In this document: piece after piece, positions 6,071-12,158 of the stretch
Position numbering within the stretch: the first letter of the stretch is position 1
How the letters are laid out: every line of letters begins with the position of its first letter
Assembly: GCA_025350285.1 (NCBI GenBank)
Contig: JANXYE010000475.1
Coordinates: 1 to 12,158, forward strand
Direction of reading: 5' to 3'
Source of the DNA: Chloroflexota bacterium
Lineage (GTDB): Bacteria; Chloroflexota; Dehalococcoidia; Tepidiformales; Tepidiformaceae
Length of the DNA stretch: 12,158 nt
The notes under the pieces: generated by a model
What the model was told of the DNA's origin: nothing
The model's input: the letters and a program-made list of their open reading frames with translations, nothing else
Database searches by the model: none
Made by a program: the position numbers and the translations under genes

Positions 6071-6994
6071 TTACCGCCGCAACGGTGTGCTGGCGACGAA
6101 CCCCAGCGCCTCATCGCTCGATTCCGGGCAGTACAACAACTCCACCGAGAACCCATCCGCGTCGGTGCAGTACGACACGTCGAAGACGCCACCCGGGCCC
6201 ATCGGCGCGGTCTGAGCGTGGTACCCGGCGGCGGTTGCGCGCTCGTAGGCCGCGTTGAACTCGCCCCAGTCGCGGTAGCCGAGGGCGATGTTCAACACCC
6301 CGTGGTCGTTGAGCTGGAACCCTTCGCGGCGTGGCGCCGGGATCGGCTGGCGGTACTCGACGAGTTCGAGCCGGACGTCGCCAGCGGTCACGACCAGCCG
6401 GTCGCCAGCGGCCGGGTCGAGCCCCCAAAGGCGCTCCCGTGGCTCCTCCACGGGGCTCACGGCTGAGACGCCAAGGCCAAGGGTCTCGACGAAGTACCGT
6501 CGTGCCCGCTCGATGCTCGGGACCGAGGCCGCGAGCGACACGAGGCGCGGCCCGCCGCTCCCGCTCGCTTCGACGAGTTCGACCGGGATGCCGGTTGGGT
6601 CCAACACACAGGCCCGGCGGGCGCCACCGACGATCTCCGGGCGGGCCAGGATTCTTGCACCCACTTGCTCGGCCGCCTCGACGGCCTTCCGCACGTCCGG
6701 CAGCGAGACGCCGATACGCGTGTAGCCGATGTCGCAGGCCCGCCAAGCGTCGGTGCGCGGATGCGGCTTCGGCGAGGCGTACTGGAACAACTCGAGCTGG
6801 AAGAACGGCTGGTCCGTCACCAGCCACCACATGACGCAGGCCGGGTGGGCCAACCCCTGGATGGCGGCCAAGCCCGGCCCCGAGGCGTACCGCCCGGCGG
6901 CCAGCCGGAAGCCGAGTCCCTCGGCGTAGAACCGCAGCGAGGCGGCCATATCGGCCACGCTGAGCGCGACCTGAGCGAAGTGCGGCTCATCCAT
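6071..6994 (-). CDS. VOC superfamily protein, two glyoxalase-like modules
   Basis: This 307-residue protein has two vicinal-oxygen-chelate modules of the kind found in glyoxalases, extradiol dioxygenases and bleomycin-resistance proteins. Module one spans about 6-143 (VALSVADMAASLRFYAEGLGF near its start, LDPTGIPVELVE near its end). Module two spans about 150-288 (LVSLAASVPSIERARRYFVE, then DADGFSVELLY). The strand-end acids seen in metal-binding members are present: Glu68 (QLELFQY), Glu139, Glu210 (RLELVEY) and Glu285. A metal-dependent enzyme acting on a small hydrophobic or oxygenated compound is plausible. The ATG at 6994 is used here; an in-frame GTG at 7009 adds five residues. Neither has a good Shine-Dalgarno sequence. 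The gene lies between efp and xseA in an otherwise housekeeping run, so it may be a late insertion into the cluster. Confidence 0.85.
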   Translation of the reverse strand: MDEPHFAQVALSVADMAASLRFYAEGLGFRLAAGRYASGPGLAAIQGLAHPACVMWWLVTDQPFFQLELFQYASPKPHPRTDAWRACDIGYTRIGVSLPDVRKAVEAAEQVGARILARPEIVGGARRACVLDPTGIPVELVEASGSGGPRLVSLAASVPSIERARRYFVETLGLGVSAVSPVEEPRERLWGLDPAAGDRLVVTAGDVRLELVEYRQPIPAPRREGFQLNDHGVLNIALGYRDWGEFNAAYERATAAGYHAQTAPMGPGGVFDVSYCTDADGFSVELLYCPESSDEALGFVASTPLRR

Positions 6995-7051
6995 CCGCGC
7001 ACCATTCACGAATTCAAGGCGGCGCGCAAGCGGCGCGTCGGCACGGCCTCT

Positions 7052-7065
7052 GGAACTCGGAACTC
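7052..7065. repeat. Heptamer direct repeat just after the efp stop
   Basis: GGAACTC occurs twice in tandem (7052-7058, 7059-7065), one base beyond the efp stop codon. On the minus strand the unit is GAGTTCC, matching the unit family GAGTWCC of the repeat upstream of aroQ. Confidence 0.45.
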
Positions 7066-7066
7066 G

Positions 7067-7627
7067 CTATCCCACCCGCTCGATGTACGACCCGAGGTCC
7101 GTGTTGATCTTCAGCTTTTGGCCCTCTTCCACGAACAGGGGAACGCTGATCACGAGGCCCGTCTCCATCGTCGCCGGCTTGCTCCCGCCGGTGGCCGTGT
7201 CGCCCTTGAAGCCCGGGTCCGTCTGTGTGACCACCAGTTCGACGGAGGATGGCAGTTCGACGCCAATGACCTCATCGCCGTACATCACGAGCTGGCAGTT
7301 GTCGTTCTCTTTGAGATAAAGGTTCGCATCCCCGACGCGGTCCTTCGTCACCGGGATCTGCTCGTAGTTCTCGGTGTTCATGAAGTAGAAGAACTGGTCG
7401 TCGCTGTAGAGGTACTGCATCTCGCGCGTTTCGACGCGGGCGCGGGGCCACTTCGTGCCCGCCTGGAAAGTCTGTTCGAAGATGGCGCCGCTGCGTGCGT
7501 CGCGGAACTTGATCTTGCACTGGGCCGAACCGCGGCCCGTCTTGATGTGGTTGTACTCGAGGATCGTCATGAGCTTGCCATCGAGTTCGATGGTCGCGCC
7601 CTTCTTCAGTTCGCCTGTGGAAATCAC
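7067..7627 (-). CDS. efp: Translation elongation factor P
   Basis: EF-P enters the ribosome next to the P-site tRNA and relieves stalling at consecutive prolines. The 186-residue product has the normal length and all three domains: KOW-like (1-62), central OB fold (about 67-126) and C-terminal OB fold (about 129-186). The C-terminal signature GFKGDTATGGSKPATMETG is at 139-157. The tip of the domain I loop reads HIKTGRGSAQ (27-36), with Arg32 where E. coli has the lysine that is beta-lysylated. It is therefore an Arg-type EF-P, either modified by another route or unmodified. The start is GTG with AGGAG seven bases upstream, inside the end of the peptidase gene, whose stop is two bases before this start. 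Confidence 0.97.
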   Translation of the reverse strand: MISTGELKKGATIELDGKLMTILEYNHIKTGRGSAQCKIKFRDARSGAIFEQTFQAGTKWPRARVETREMQYLYSDDQFFYFMNTENYEQIPVTKDRVGDANLYLKENDNCQLVMYGDEVIGVELPSSVELVVTQTDPGFKGDTATGGSKPATMETGLVISVPLFVEEGQKLKINTDLGSYIERVG

Positions 7628-7629
7628 GT

Positions 7630-8766
7630 CTACACTCCTGCCGGGGTCAGTTTTCGGGCGTGGCTGAGCACGCGAGCTTTGCCGTTTTCGAGCACGACCA
7701 CGTCTTCGATGCGGACGCCGCCGAGGCCAGGCAGATAGATGCCCGGTTCAATCGTAAACACCATGCCGTCTTCGAGGGTATCTTCGGAACTCAGTCCAAG
7801 GTAGGGGTCCTCGTGCACTTCGAGGCCGACGCCGTGCCCGAGCCCGTGCCCGAACCGCTCCTTGTAGCCCGCCTTGGTGATCACGTCGTGCGCGAGGCGG
7901 TGGGCGTCCTGCCCCGGCATGCCCTTCGTCACGCCCTCGATCGCCGCCTGCTGGGCGTTGTACACGATTTCGTAGATGACCCGAAGCTCCGGATGTTCGA
8001 TACGCCCGATGACCGTCGTGCGAGTCAGGTCGCTACAGTAGCCGCCAGCAAGGGCGCCCATATCGATGACGATCGGCTCGCCCTCGCGCACTGGCTCGTC
8101 GCGCGGCGCGGCGTGCGGTAACGCGGCCCAGGGGCCGCCTGCGACGATCGTGTCGAACGAAACGCCGGTCGCGCCGAGGTCGCGCATCGCCTCCTCGATG
8201 GCCGTGGCGATGCCTTTCTCGGTCATCCCCTGCTCAAGCCTCTCTTCGACCCGTTCGAAAGCGGCGTCGCCGATGTCGATGGCGCGTTGCAGCCCCGCCA
8301 GTTCTTCGGCGTCCTTTTTCACGCGCAGCTTCTCGATAATCGGCGAAGCGAGCCCGACGGTGGGGCGCTTCCCCCACGGCATCTCGGCCAGCGCCTTCTG
8401 GACTGCTTCGTGGGCGCGCAGGGTCATGTCCGCGCCCGATATGCCAAGCTTCGCCCCGAAGAGTGCGGCGTATTTGAGCAACTCTGGTAGCCATGTCGTC
8501 TGGCGACCCTTGGCCTCCCAGACTTCGAAGCCGCGCGGCTGGCTCTCCCGCCCGGCCTGTTCCAGATAGCGTGAATCGACCGCCACGATCGCCCGATCGC
8601 GTGTGACGAGCGCCGCCCCCGCCGAGCCCGTGAACCCGGAGGCGTAAAAGCGGTTCTGAGAATGACGCCCATACACGTCATCGACGGCGCCGGAGATGAA
8701 GAGCGCATCAAGCCGCTCCTCTTCAAGCGCGGCACGTATCCGTTCGAGGCGCGAGGGTTTGGTCAT
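7630..8766 (-). CDS. pepP: Xaa-Pro peptidase, M24 family (aminopeptidase P-like)
   Basis: This cytoplasmic dinuclear-metal exopeptidase should remove N-terminal residues that precede proline. The 378 residues divide into an N-terminal creatinase-like domain (about 5-145) and the pita-bread catalytic domain (about 155-375). Metal ligands seen: Asp235 in VIDMGALAGGYCSDLTRT with Asp246, His311 in FGHGLGHGVGLEVHEDP, Glu340 in FTIEPGIYLPG and Glu354 in VRIEDVVV. Supporting histidines are His218 (LPHAAP) and His318. All are intact, so it should be active. The start ATG at 8766 has GGAG seven bases upstream. It sits between aroQ and efp, as in many bacteria. Function in detail, whether Xaa-Pro dipeptidase or aminopeptidase P, is not decided by sequence. 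Confidence 0.92.
   Translation of the reverse strand: MTKPSRLERIRAALEEERLDALFISGAVDDVYGRHSQNRFYASGFTGSAGAALVTRDRAIVAVDSRYLEQAGRESQPRGFEVWEAKGRQTTWLPELLKYAALFGAKLGISGADMTLRAHEAVQKALAEMPWGKRPTVGLASPIIEKLRVKKDAEELAGLQRAIDIGDAAFERVEERLEQGMTEKGIATAIEEAMRDLGATGVSFDTIVAGGPWAALPHAAPRDEPVREGEPIVIDMGALAGGYCSDLTRTTVIGRIEHPELRVIYEIVYNAQQAAIEGVTKGMPGQDAHRLAHDVITKAGYKERFGHGLGHGVGLEVHEDPYLGLSSEDTLEDGMVFTIEPGIYLPGLGGVRIEDVVVLENGKARVLSHARKLTPAGV
7635..7639 (-). promoter_or_regulatory. Shine-Dalgarno site of efp inside the upstream peptidase gene
   Basis: AGGAG on the minus strand lies seven bases before the efp GTG (7627) and overlaps the last codons of the peptidase. It fixes the start at MISTGELKKG and favours re-initiation by the same ribosomes. 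Confidence 0.7.
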
Positions 8767-8799
8767 CGTTGGTCTCCGGGCGGGTTCGGTCGCGGCGGG

Positions 8800-9258
8800 C
8801 TAACCGGCCGCGACGCGCTCAAGGTGGTCGAGGAGCAGGGTAACAGCGGCGGTGTATCCCTGCCTCCCAAGCCCGGTCACCTGCCCCAGGCAGACCGGCG
8901 CGATGAGCGAGACGTGGCGAAAGCCCTCGCGTGCGTGCGTGTTCGAAATATGCACTTCGACGACCGGCAGCTGGATCGCCTCAATCGCATCCCGCAGGGC
9001 CACCGAGGTGTGCGTGTAGGCCCCCGCGTTCAGCACGACGCCGTCCGCGAACTTGCGGTGCTCGTGGAGGAAGTCGATAAGCTCACCCTCGTGGTTGCTC
9101 TGGAAGCAAAGGACGGCCGCCCCGCGCTCCCCTGCCGCGCCCGCGACATCCGCCTCAATGTCGAGCAGGGTGGTGGTCCCGTAGACCTCGGGCTTGCGCT
9201 CGCCCAGGAGGTTCAGGTTGGGTCCGTGGACGAGGAGGATGGTCAAGGGTGGGGGCAT
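8800..9258 (-). CDS. aroQ: Type II 3-dehydroquinate dehydratase
   Basis: The enzyme converts 3-dehydroquinate to 3-dehydroshikimate in the shikimate pathway toward aromatic amino acids. It usually forms a cytoplasmic dodecamer. Seen: [16 protein letters not shown] (12-27) with catalytic Tyr26 and the flexible-loop Arg21; [14 protein letters not shown] (51-64); [15 protein letters not shown] (77-91); and [17 protein letters not shown] (101-117) with catalytic His103. At 152 residues it is the usual length with no missing motif. The ATG at 9258 has no Shine-Dalgarno sequence; a TACAAT motif seven bases upstream suggests a leaderless mRNA. It heads the long minus-strand run, 33 bases ahead of pepP. 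Confidence 0.97.
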   Translation of the reverse strand: MPPPLTILLVHGPNLNLLGERKPEVYGTTTLLDIEADVAGAAGERGAAVLCFQSNHEGELIDFLHEHRKFADGVVLNAGAYTHTSVALRDAIEAIQLPVVEVHISNTHAREGFRHVSLIAPVCLGQVTGLGRQGYTAAVTLLLDHLERVAAG

Positions 9259-9265
9259 GGGTGGG

Positions 9266-9271
9266 ATTGTA
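9266..9271 (-). promoter_or_regulatory. -10 element of the aroQ run, apparently leaderless
   Basis: TACAAT on the minus strand (five of six against TATAAT) ends seven bases before the aroQ ATG, so transcription would start at or next to the start codon. The -35 zone is filled by the heptamer repeat and has no good TTGACA match. Confidence 0.4.
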
Positions 9272-9272
9272 G

Positions 9273-9300
9273 TACCGAGTATCTAGTTCCGAGTACCGAG
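9273..9300. repeat. Heptamer tandem repeat upstream of aroQ
   Basis: Four 7-bp units follow one another: TACCGAG, TATCTAG, TTCCGAG and TACCGAG (9273-9279, 9280-9286, 9287-9293, 9294-9300). On one strand the phase GAGTWCC matches the pair after efp. It occupies the upstream side of the aroQ -10 element. Confidence 0.6.
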
Positions 9301-9393
9301 ACGGCGCGGCTACCGGACTTGCGCGGTACCTACGCCGCGCGCCGTTCCAAGCTTGTGAGACGGCCCTTCCGGGTTAACGCCCCTTTTCGTTGC

Positions 9394-9410
9394 GGCACGT
9401 ACAATGTGCC
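9394..9410 (+). promoter_or_regulatory. Candidate moxR-operon promoter -10 with overlapping inverted repeat
   Basis: TACAAT at 9400-9405 (five of six) lies 47 bases before the moxR ATG. It is centred inside the inverted repeat GGCAC-N7-GTGCC (9394-9398, 9406-9410). A repressor binding that palindrome would cover the -10. No convincing -35 is visible at 17 bases; TTAACG at 9374 is 20 bases away. The whole arrangement may be coincidental. Confidence 0.3.
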
Positions 9411-9443
9411 AACCACGGCAGCCGCGGAGTTGCGGGCGCCAAC

Positions 9444-9447
9444 GGAG
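9444..9447 (+). promoter_or_regulatory. Shine-Dalgarno site of moxR
   Basis: GGAG five bases before the ATG at 9453 fixes the start at MASPALTLS. It argues against the longer in-frame reading from 9390, whose extra 21 residues have no family similarity and cover the promoter region. Confidence 0.65.
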
Positions 9448-9452
9448 CACAA

Positions 9453-10442
9453 ATGGCCTCTCCCGCGCTCACTCTTTCTCCCGCCGCGGCCGATGCGGCC
9501 CGGACACTTGTCCGCGTGCGTGAAGAGGTGCACCGGACGATTGTCGGCCAGGATGCGCTCATCGACCGGTTGCTCGTGGGTTTCCTTTGCCAGGGCCATG
9601 TGCTCGTCGAGGGCGTGCCGGGGTTGGCCAAAACGCTGACCGTTTCGACGCTTGCCCGCGCGCTCGGCCTGGCCTGGGTGCGCATCCAGTTCACGCCGGA
9701 CCTGCTGCCGTCGGACCTTGTGGGGACCGAAGTATTCATCCCCGGCGAAGCGCGATTTTCGGTACGGAAGGGACCGCTGTTCGCGAACATCGTGCTCGCC
9801 GACGAGGTGAACCGCGCGCCGGCGAAGGTGCAATCGGCACTGCTGGAAGCGATGCAGGAGCGCCAGGTGAGTATCGGCGGGACAACATTCCCGCTGGACC
9901 GGCCATTTCTCGTGCTCGCGACGCAGAACCCGATAGAGCAAGAGGGCACCTACCCGTTGCCGGAAGCCCAGCTCGATCGCTTCCTGCTGAAGGTGAAGGT
10001 GGACTACCCGACACGCCAGGACGAGCGCCAGATCCTCGAAATGAGCCTGAACGGGGGCATGCCCGTTGCCGGTCAGGTGGCCTCCCCGGACGACCTCGAG
10101 GTCGCGGCGGAAGCTGTGACCCAGGTGGCGTTCGACGACGCGCTCAAGGAATACTGTGTGCAGGTAGTGCAGGCGACACGCCGGCCGGGCGCCTACCGGA
10201 TGCCAGAACTCGCTTCGCTGATCGGGTTTGGCGCGTCCCCGCGAGCCACCATCGCGTTGGCTCAGGCGGCCCGTGCCTATGCCTTTCTGCAAGGCCGCGC
10301 CTATACGACGCCCGACGACGTGAAGGCGCTGGCGCACGACGTGCTTCGCCACCGTATCGTGACGACGTACGAAGCCGAAGCCGAAGAACTCACGACGGAT
10401 GACCTGATCGACCGCGTCCTCGACGGGGTCGATGTTCCGTAA
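9453..10442 (+). CDS. MoxR family AAA+ ATPase
   Basis: MoxR ATPases act as chaperones that help mature metal- or vWA-containing client proteins, often encoded next to them. The 329-residue product from the ATG at 9453 shows the Walker A motif GVPGLAKT (54-61), Walker B VLADEVN (114-120), sensor 1 ATQNP (156-160), the arginine finger region in LDRFLLK (Arg176) and sensor 2 GASPRAT (260-266), followed by the C-terminal lid. The helical insert typical of MoxR proteins is also visible (IQFTPDLLPSDLVGTEVF). Length and motif order are complete. It is followed after 23 bases by the DUF58/vWA gene, the usual partner, and is divergent from aroQ. Confidence 0.95.
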   Translation: MASPALTLSPAAADAARTLVRVREEVHRTIVGQDALIDRLLVGFLCQGHVLVEGVPGLAKTLTVSTLARALGLAWVRIQFTPDLLPSDLVGTEVFIPGEARFSVRKGPLFANIVLADEVNRAPAKVQSALLEAMQERQVSIGGTTFPLDRPFLVLATQNPIEQEGTYPLPEAQLDRFLLKVKVDYPTRQDERQILEMSLNGGMPVAGQVASPDDLEVAAEAVTQVAFDDALKEYCVQVVQATRRPGAYRMPELASLIGFGASPRATIALAQAARAYAFLQGRAYTTPDDVKALAHDVLRHRIVTTYEAEAEELTTDDLIDRVLDGVDVP

Positions 10443-10465
10443 GCACGGCGAAGGGGTGACGGGCC

Positions 10466-11401
10466 ATGTTCTTGAAGCGCCGCAAGGCTCCAGCGCAGGC
10501 CAGGGCCGCGGGTGAGGGCGAGGGCCCTGGCGGTATCCCGCGGGAGTTGCTCGATCGCGTGAAGTTCATCGAGATCAAGGCGCGGCGGCTCGTGAACGAC
10601 CTCTTCCTGGGCGAATACCACGCGGTTTTCCGTGGACGCGGCATCGAGTTCGACGAACTCCGGCCGTATGTCCCGGGCGACGATGTGCGTTCGATCGATT
10701 GGAAAGCGATGGCACGCACGGGCGAGCCGCTCATCCGGCGCTACCGGGAGGACCGCGACCTCACCTTGCTCCTCGCCGTGGATGTCAGCGCTTCACAATC
10801 GGCGGGGGCGCTCGAACGGACGAAGGGAGACCTTGCGGCGGAAATCTGCGCCGTGCTCGCTCTCGCGGCGATTCGAAACAAGGATCGCGTTGGCCTGCTC
10901 CTGTTCGCGAGCCAGCCAGAACGGTACGTGCGCGCCGCCGGGGGCCGCACACACGTCCTGCGCGTGGTGCGGGAGATTCTGTGGGCGCACCCGAAGACTT
11001 CCGGCACGGACATCGGCGCCGCGCTCGAATACCTGACGAGCGTGCAGAAGCGCCGCGCGACGGTGTTCCTTGTTTCGGACTTCCTGAGCGACGGGTATGC
11101 CCGCCAGCTCCGCGCCGCGGCCCGCCGGCACGACATTATCGCGGTGCGCGTGCGGGAAAGGCTGGACGAAGAGCTCCCGGCGGCCGGGATCGTCGCCCTA
11201 CGCGACGCGGAGACCGGCTCCATCGTGGAGGTCGATAGCTCGAACCCCAAAGTCCGCGCGGCCTACGCCGAACGCGTCTGGGATCTCGACTTCGAGCGCA
11301 GGCGGCTCTTCGGGGAAGTCGGGATCGACGAGATAAGCGTGACCGTTGGCGTCGATTACGTGCCCGCGCTGCTACAGTTTTTCAAGAGGCGAGCCGCATG
11401 A
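10466..11401 (+). CDS. DUF58 domain protein with von Willebrand factor A fold
   Basis: This is the usual partner of MoxR ATPases, of unsettled molecular role. Seen: the DUF58 signature RGRGIEFDELRPYVPGDDVR (56-75) with SIDWKAMARTGEPLIRRYREDRD (76-98), then a vWA-like domain starting at LTLLLAVDVSASQS (99-112), whose DxSxS metal-site motif (Asp106, Ser108, Ser110) is intact. Later strands follow, including ATVFLVSDFLSDG and HDIIAVRVRERLDEE. No transmembrane helix or signal peptide is visible, unlike DUF58 relatives with N-terminal helices; the N-terminus is basic and polar (MFLKRRKAPAQARAAGEGEG). At 311 residues it is a normal size. The ATG has AAGGGG nine bases upstream. The stop overlaps the next ATG (ATGA). 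Confidence 0.93.
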   Translation: MFLKRRKAPAQARAAGEGEGPGGIPRELLDRVKFIEIKARRLVNDLFLGEYHAVFRGRGIEFDELRPYVPGDDVRSIDWKAMARTGEPLIRRYREDRDLTLLLAVDVSASQSAGALERTKGDLAAEICAVLALAAIRNKDRVGLLLFASQPERYVRAAGGRTHVLRVVREILWAHPKTSGTDIGAALEYLTSVQKRRATVFLVSDFLSDGYARQLRAAARRHDIIAVRVRERLDEELPAAGIVALRDAETGSIVEVDSSNPKVRAAYAERVWDLDFERRRLFGEVGIDEISVTVGVDYVPALLQFFKRRAA

Positions 11402-12158
11402 GAGGCAGATCGGCATCAATTCCCCTGCCGTCTGGGCCGAAACCGGGGTCGGTACGGGCTGGATTGGCGGTCATGCTCGTGTTCGCGGCGGCGGCATTAT
11501 TCCATCCGCCGCCGGCCCTCGCCGATGATGGCGATTCGGCACGCATCGCGGCGCCGTCCTTGTTCCTCGGACAGCAGACCACGCTGATCATCGAGGTGGC
11601 CACCTCAGCCTCCGCGACGGTTGAACTCGACCCTACGGCGGATTCTTGGAACGGGATCGAGGTGGTACGGCTCGGCAAAACGACGGTGAGGCCGGCGGGC
11701 GGCGGCGTCATCCAGCGAATGGAGATAGTCGTCGCGCCGTTCCAACTGGGGACTCGGCCGTTTGCGCCCGCGGTAACCGTGATCGATGGCGGCGTGGTAA
11801 CGCCGCGGCAACTGCCGGCCGTGGCGCTCCGGGTGGCATCGACGCTTGGCGAAAACCCGAAGCTTCAGCTGACGCCGCTGCCGGTTCCGCGGGGGATCAC
11901 GGGCGCCGAATCGCCGCTGCTGAAGCCAGCGATCGCGCTCGCCGGGCTCGCGGCGGCGGCTGGCATCTTTGCGCTGGTGTACTTCGGCGGCGGCTGGCTG
12001 TGGCGTCGGCCCGTGAGAACGCCCTCCACGAGCCCCGAGCCCACGGACGCCGCCGAGGTCGGCGTGACCGAAGACGAGATCGACGCGGACCCGGTGACCG
12101 CCTACCGATCGCTCGCGGCCACAGTCCGTGCATCGATCGCACGCAAGTACGGACTGCC
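11398..12158 (+). CDS. BatD-like membrane protein of a MoxR operon, partial at 3' end
   Basis: The 253 visible residues begin with an Arg-rich N-terminus and a hydrophobic core (AGLAVMLVFAAAALF, 21-35), ending in a likely signal-peptidase site, PPALA-DD (39-44). A beta-rich extracytoplasmic domain follows (about 45-165, including LFLGQQTTLIIEVAT at 55-69). Next come one transmembrane helix at about 177-201, an acidic linker (TDAAEVGVTEDEIDADP, 216-232) and the start of a helical cytoplasmic domain (YRSLAATVRASIARKYGL). This order resembles BatD-like proteins downstream of moxR-DUF58 pairs, which supports the call more than any single motif. The start overlaps the DUF58 stop by four bases (ATGA). 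The protein runs off the right edge, so length and C-terminus are unknown. Confidence 0.75.
   Translation, partial: MRGRSASIPLPSGPKPGSVRAGLAVMLVFAAAALFHPPPALADDGDSARIAAPSLFLGQQTTLIIEVATSASATVELDPTADSWNGIEVVRLGKTTVRPAGGGVIQRMEIVVAPFQLGTRPFAPAVTVIDGGVVTPRQLPAVALRVASTLGENPKLQLTPLPVPRGITGAESPLLKPAIALAGLAAAAGIFALVYFGGGWLWRRPVRTPSTSPEPTDAAEVGVTEDEIDADPVTAYRSLAATVRASIARKYGL

Noticed and set aside
6665..7738. 357-codon plus-strand open frame over the VOC gene and efp
   Set aside because: It spans two unrelated minus-strand genes in antisense. Phrases such as EVRVDLQLLALFHEQG are complements of real EF-P codons.
5951..9300. Heptamer repeats as a CRISPR array or attachment site
   Set aside because: The units are only 7 bp, directly tandem and without spacers; no cas genes, integrase or tRNA are nearby.
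8662..9639. 325-codon plus-strand open frame across aroQ and the promoter region
   Set aside because: It is antisense to aroQ and runs through the heptamer repeat and promoter into moxR in another frame.
9330..10352. 340-codon minus-strand open frame opposite moxR
   Set aside because: It is antisense to an intact AAA+ ATPase and its translation is His/Arg/Gly-rich with no recognisable motif.
1..12158. A new defence, secretion or biosynthetic system
   Set aside because: No nuclease-helicase, toxin-antitoxin, phage or pathway cluster is visible. The nuclease present is ordinary exonuclease VII and the AAA+ protein is in the standard MoxR-DUF58 context.

Overview
This is a GC-rich bacterial window of mostly housekeeping genes. 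Nothing in it names the organism. The protein styles (a F420/luciferase-type oxidoreductase, a stand-alone formyltransferase with a long C-terminal tail, an Arg-type EF-P, leaderless-looking gene starts and short heptameric intergenic repeats) suggest a Chloroflexota-like lineage. That placement is inference.

Layout from left to right. (1) Positions 1-698, minus strand: the N-terminal two thirds of a luciferase-like flavin or F420 oxidoreductase, cut by the window edge. (2) Positions 699-944: non-coding. It holds a 150-bp palindromic element (785-934) with 22-bp terminal inverted repeats, resembling a MITE or other small non-autonomous element. (3) Positions 945-1367, minus: an unknown four-helix membrane protein whose 3' end runs into a G/C-rich hairpin repeat. 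(4) Positions 1368-1798: a 430-bp divergent intergenic region with a reasonable plus-strand promoter and a doubtful 25-codon ORF. (5) Positions 1799-3237, plus: a histidine phosphatase and a rhomboid protease, overlapping by four bases. (6) Positions 3260-9258, minus: a long run of co-oriented genes. In transcription order these are aroQ, an M24 Xaa-Pro peptidase, efp, a two-module VOC protein, xseA, xseB, a small two-helix membrane protein and a PurN-like formyltransferase. (7) Positions 9453-12158, plus: a MoxR AAA+ ATPase, a DUF58/vWA protein and a BatD-like membrane protein, divergent from aroQ and cut by the right edge.

How the genes fit together. aroQ-pepP-efp and xseA-xseB recall the Bacillus-type cluster, in which acc, nusB and folD genes lie between the two blocks. 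Here that middle is replaced by one VOC gene. The exonuclease VII subunits abut and the peptidase/EF-P pair is two bases apart, so both pairs are probably translationally coupled. MoxR-DUF58-BatD-like is the usual arrangement of a MoxR chaperone system acting on envelope or vWA client proteins.

For novelty, I see no obvious new defence or biosynthetic system. The more interesting signals are the palindromic element at 785-934, 7-bp tandem repeats at gene borders (one containing the xseA start codon), a recurring TANNNT motif 6-9 bases ahead of start codons lacking a Shine-Dalgarno sequence, and the formyltransferase of unknown substrate.
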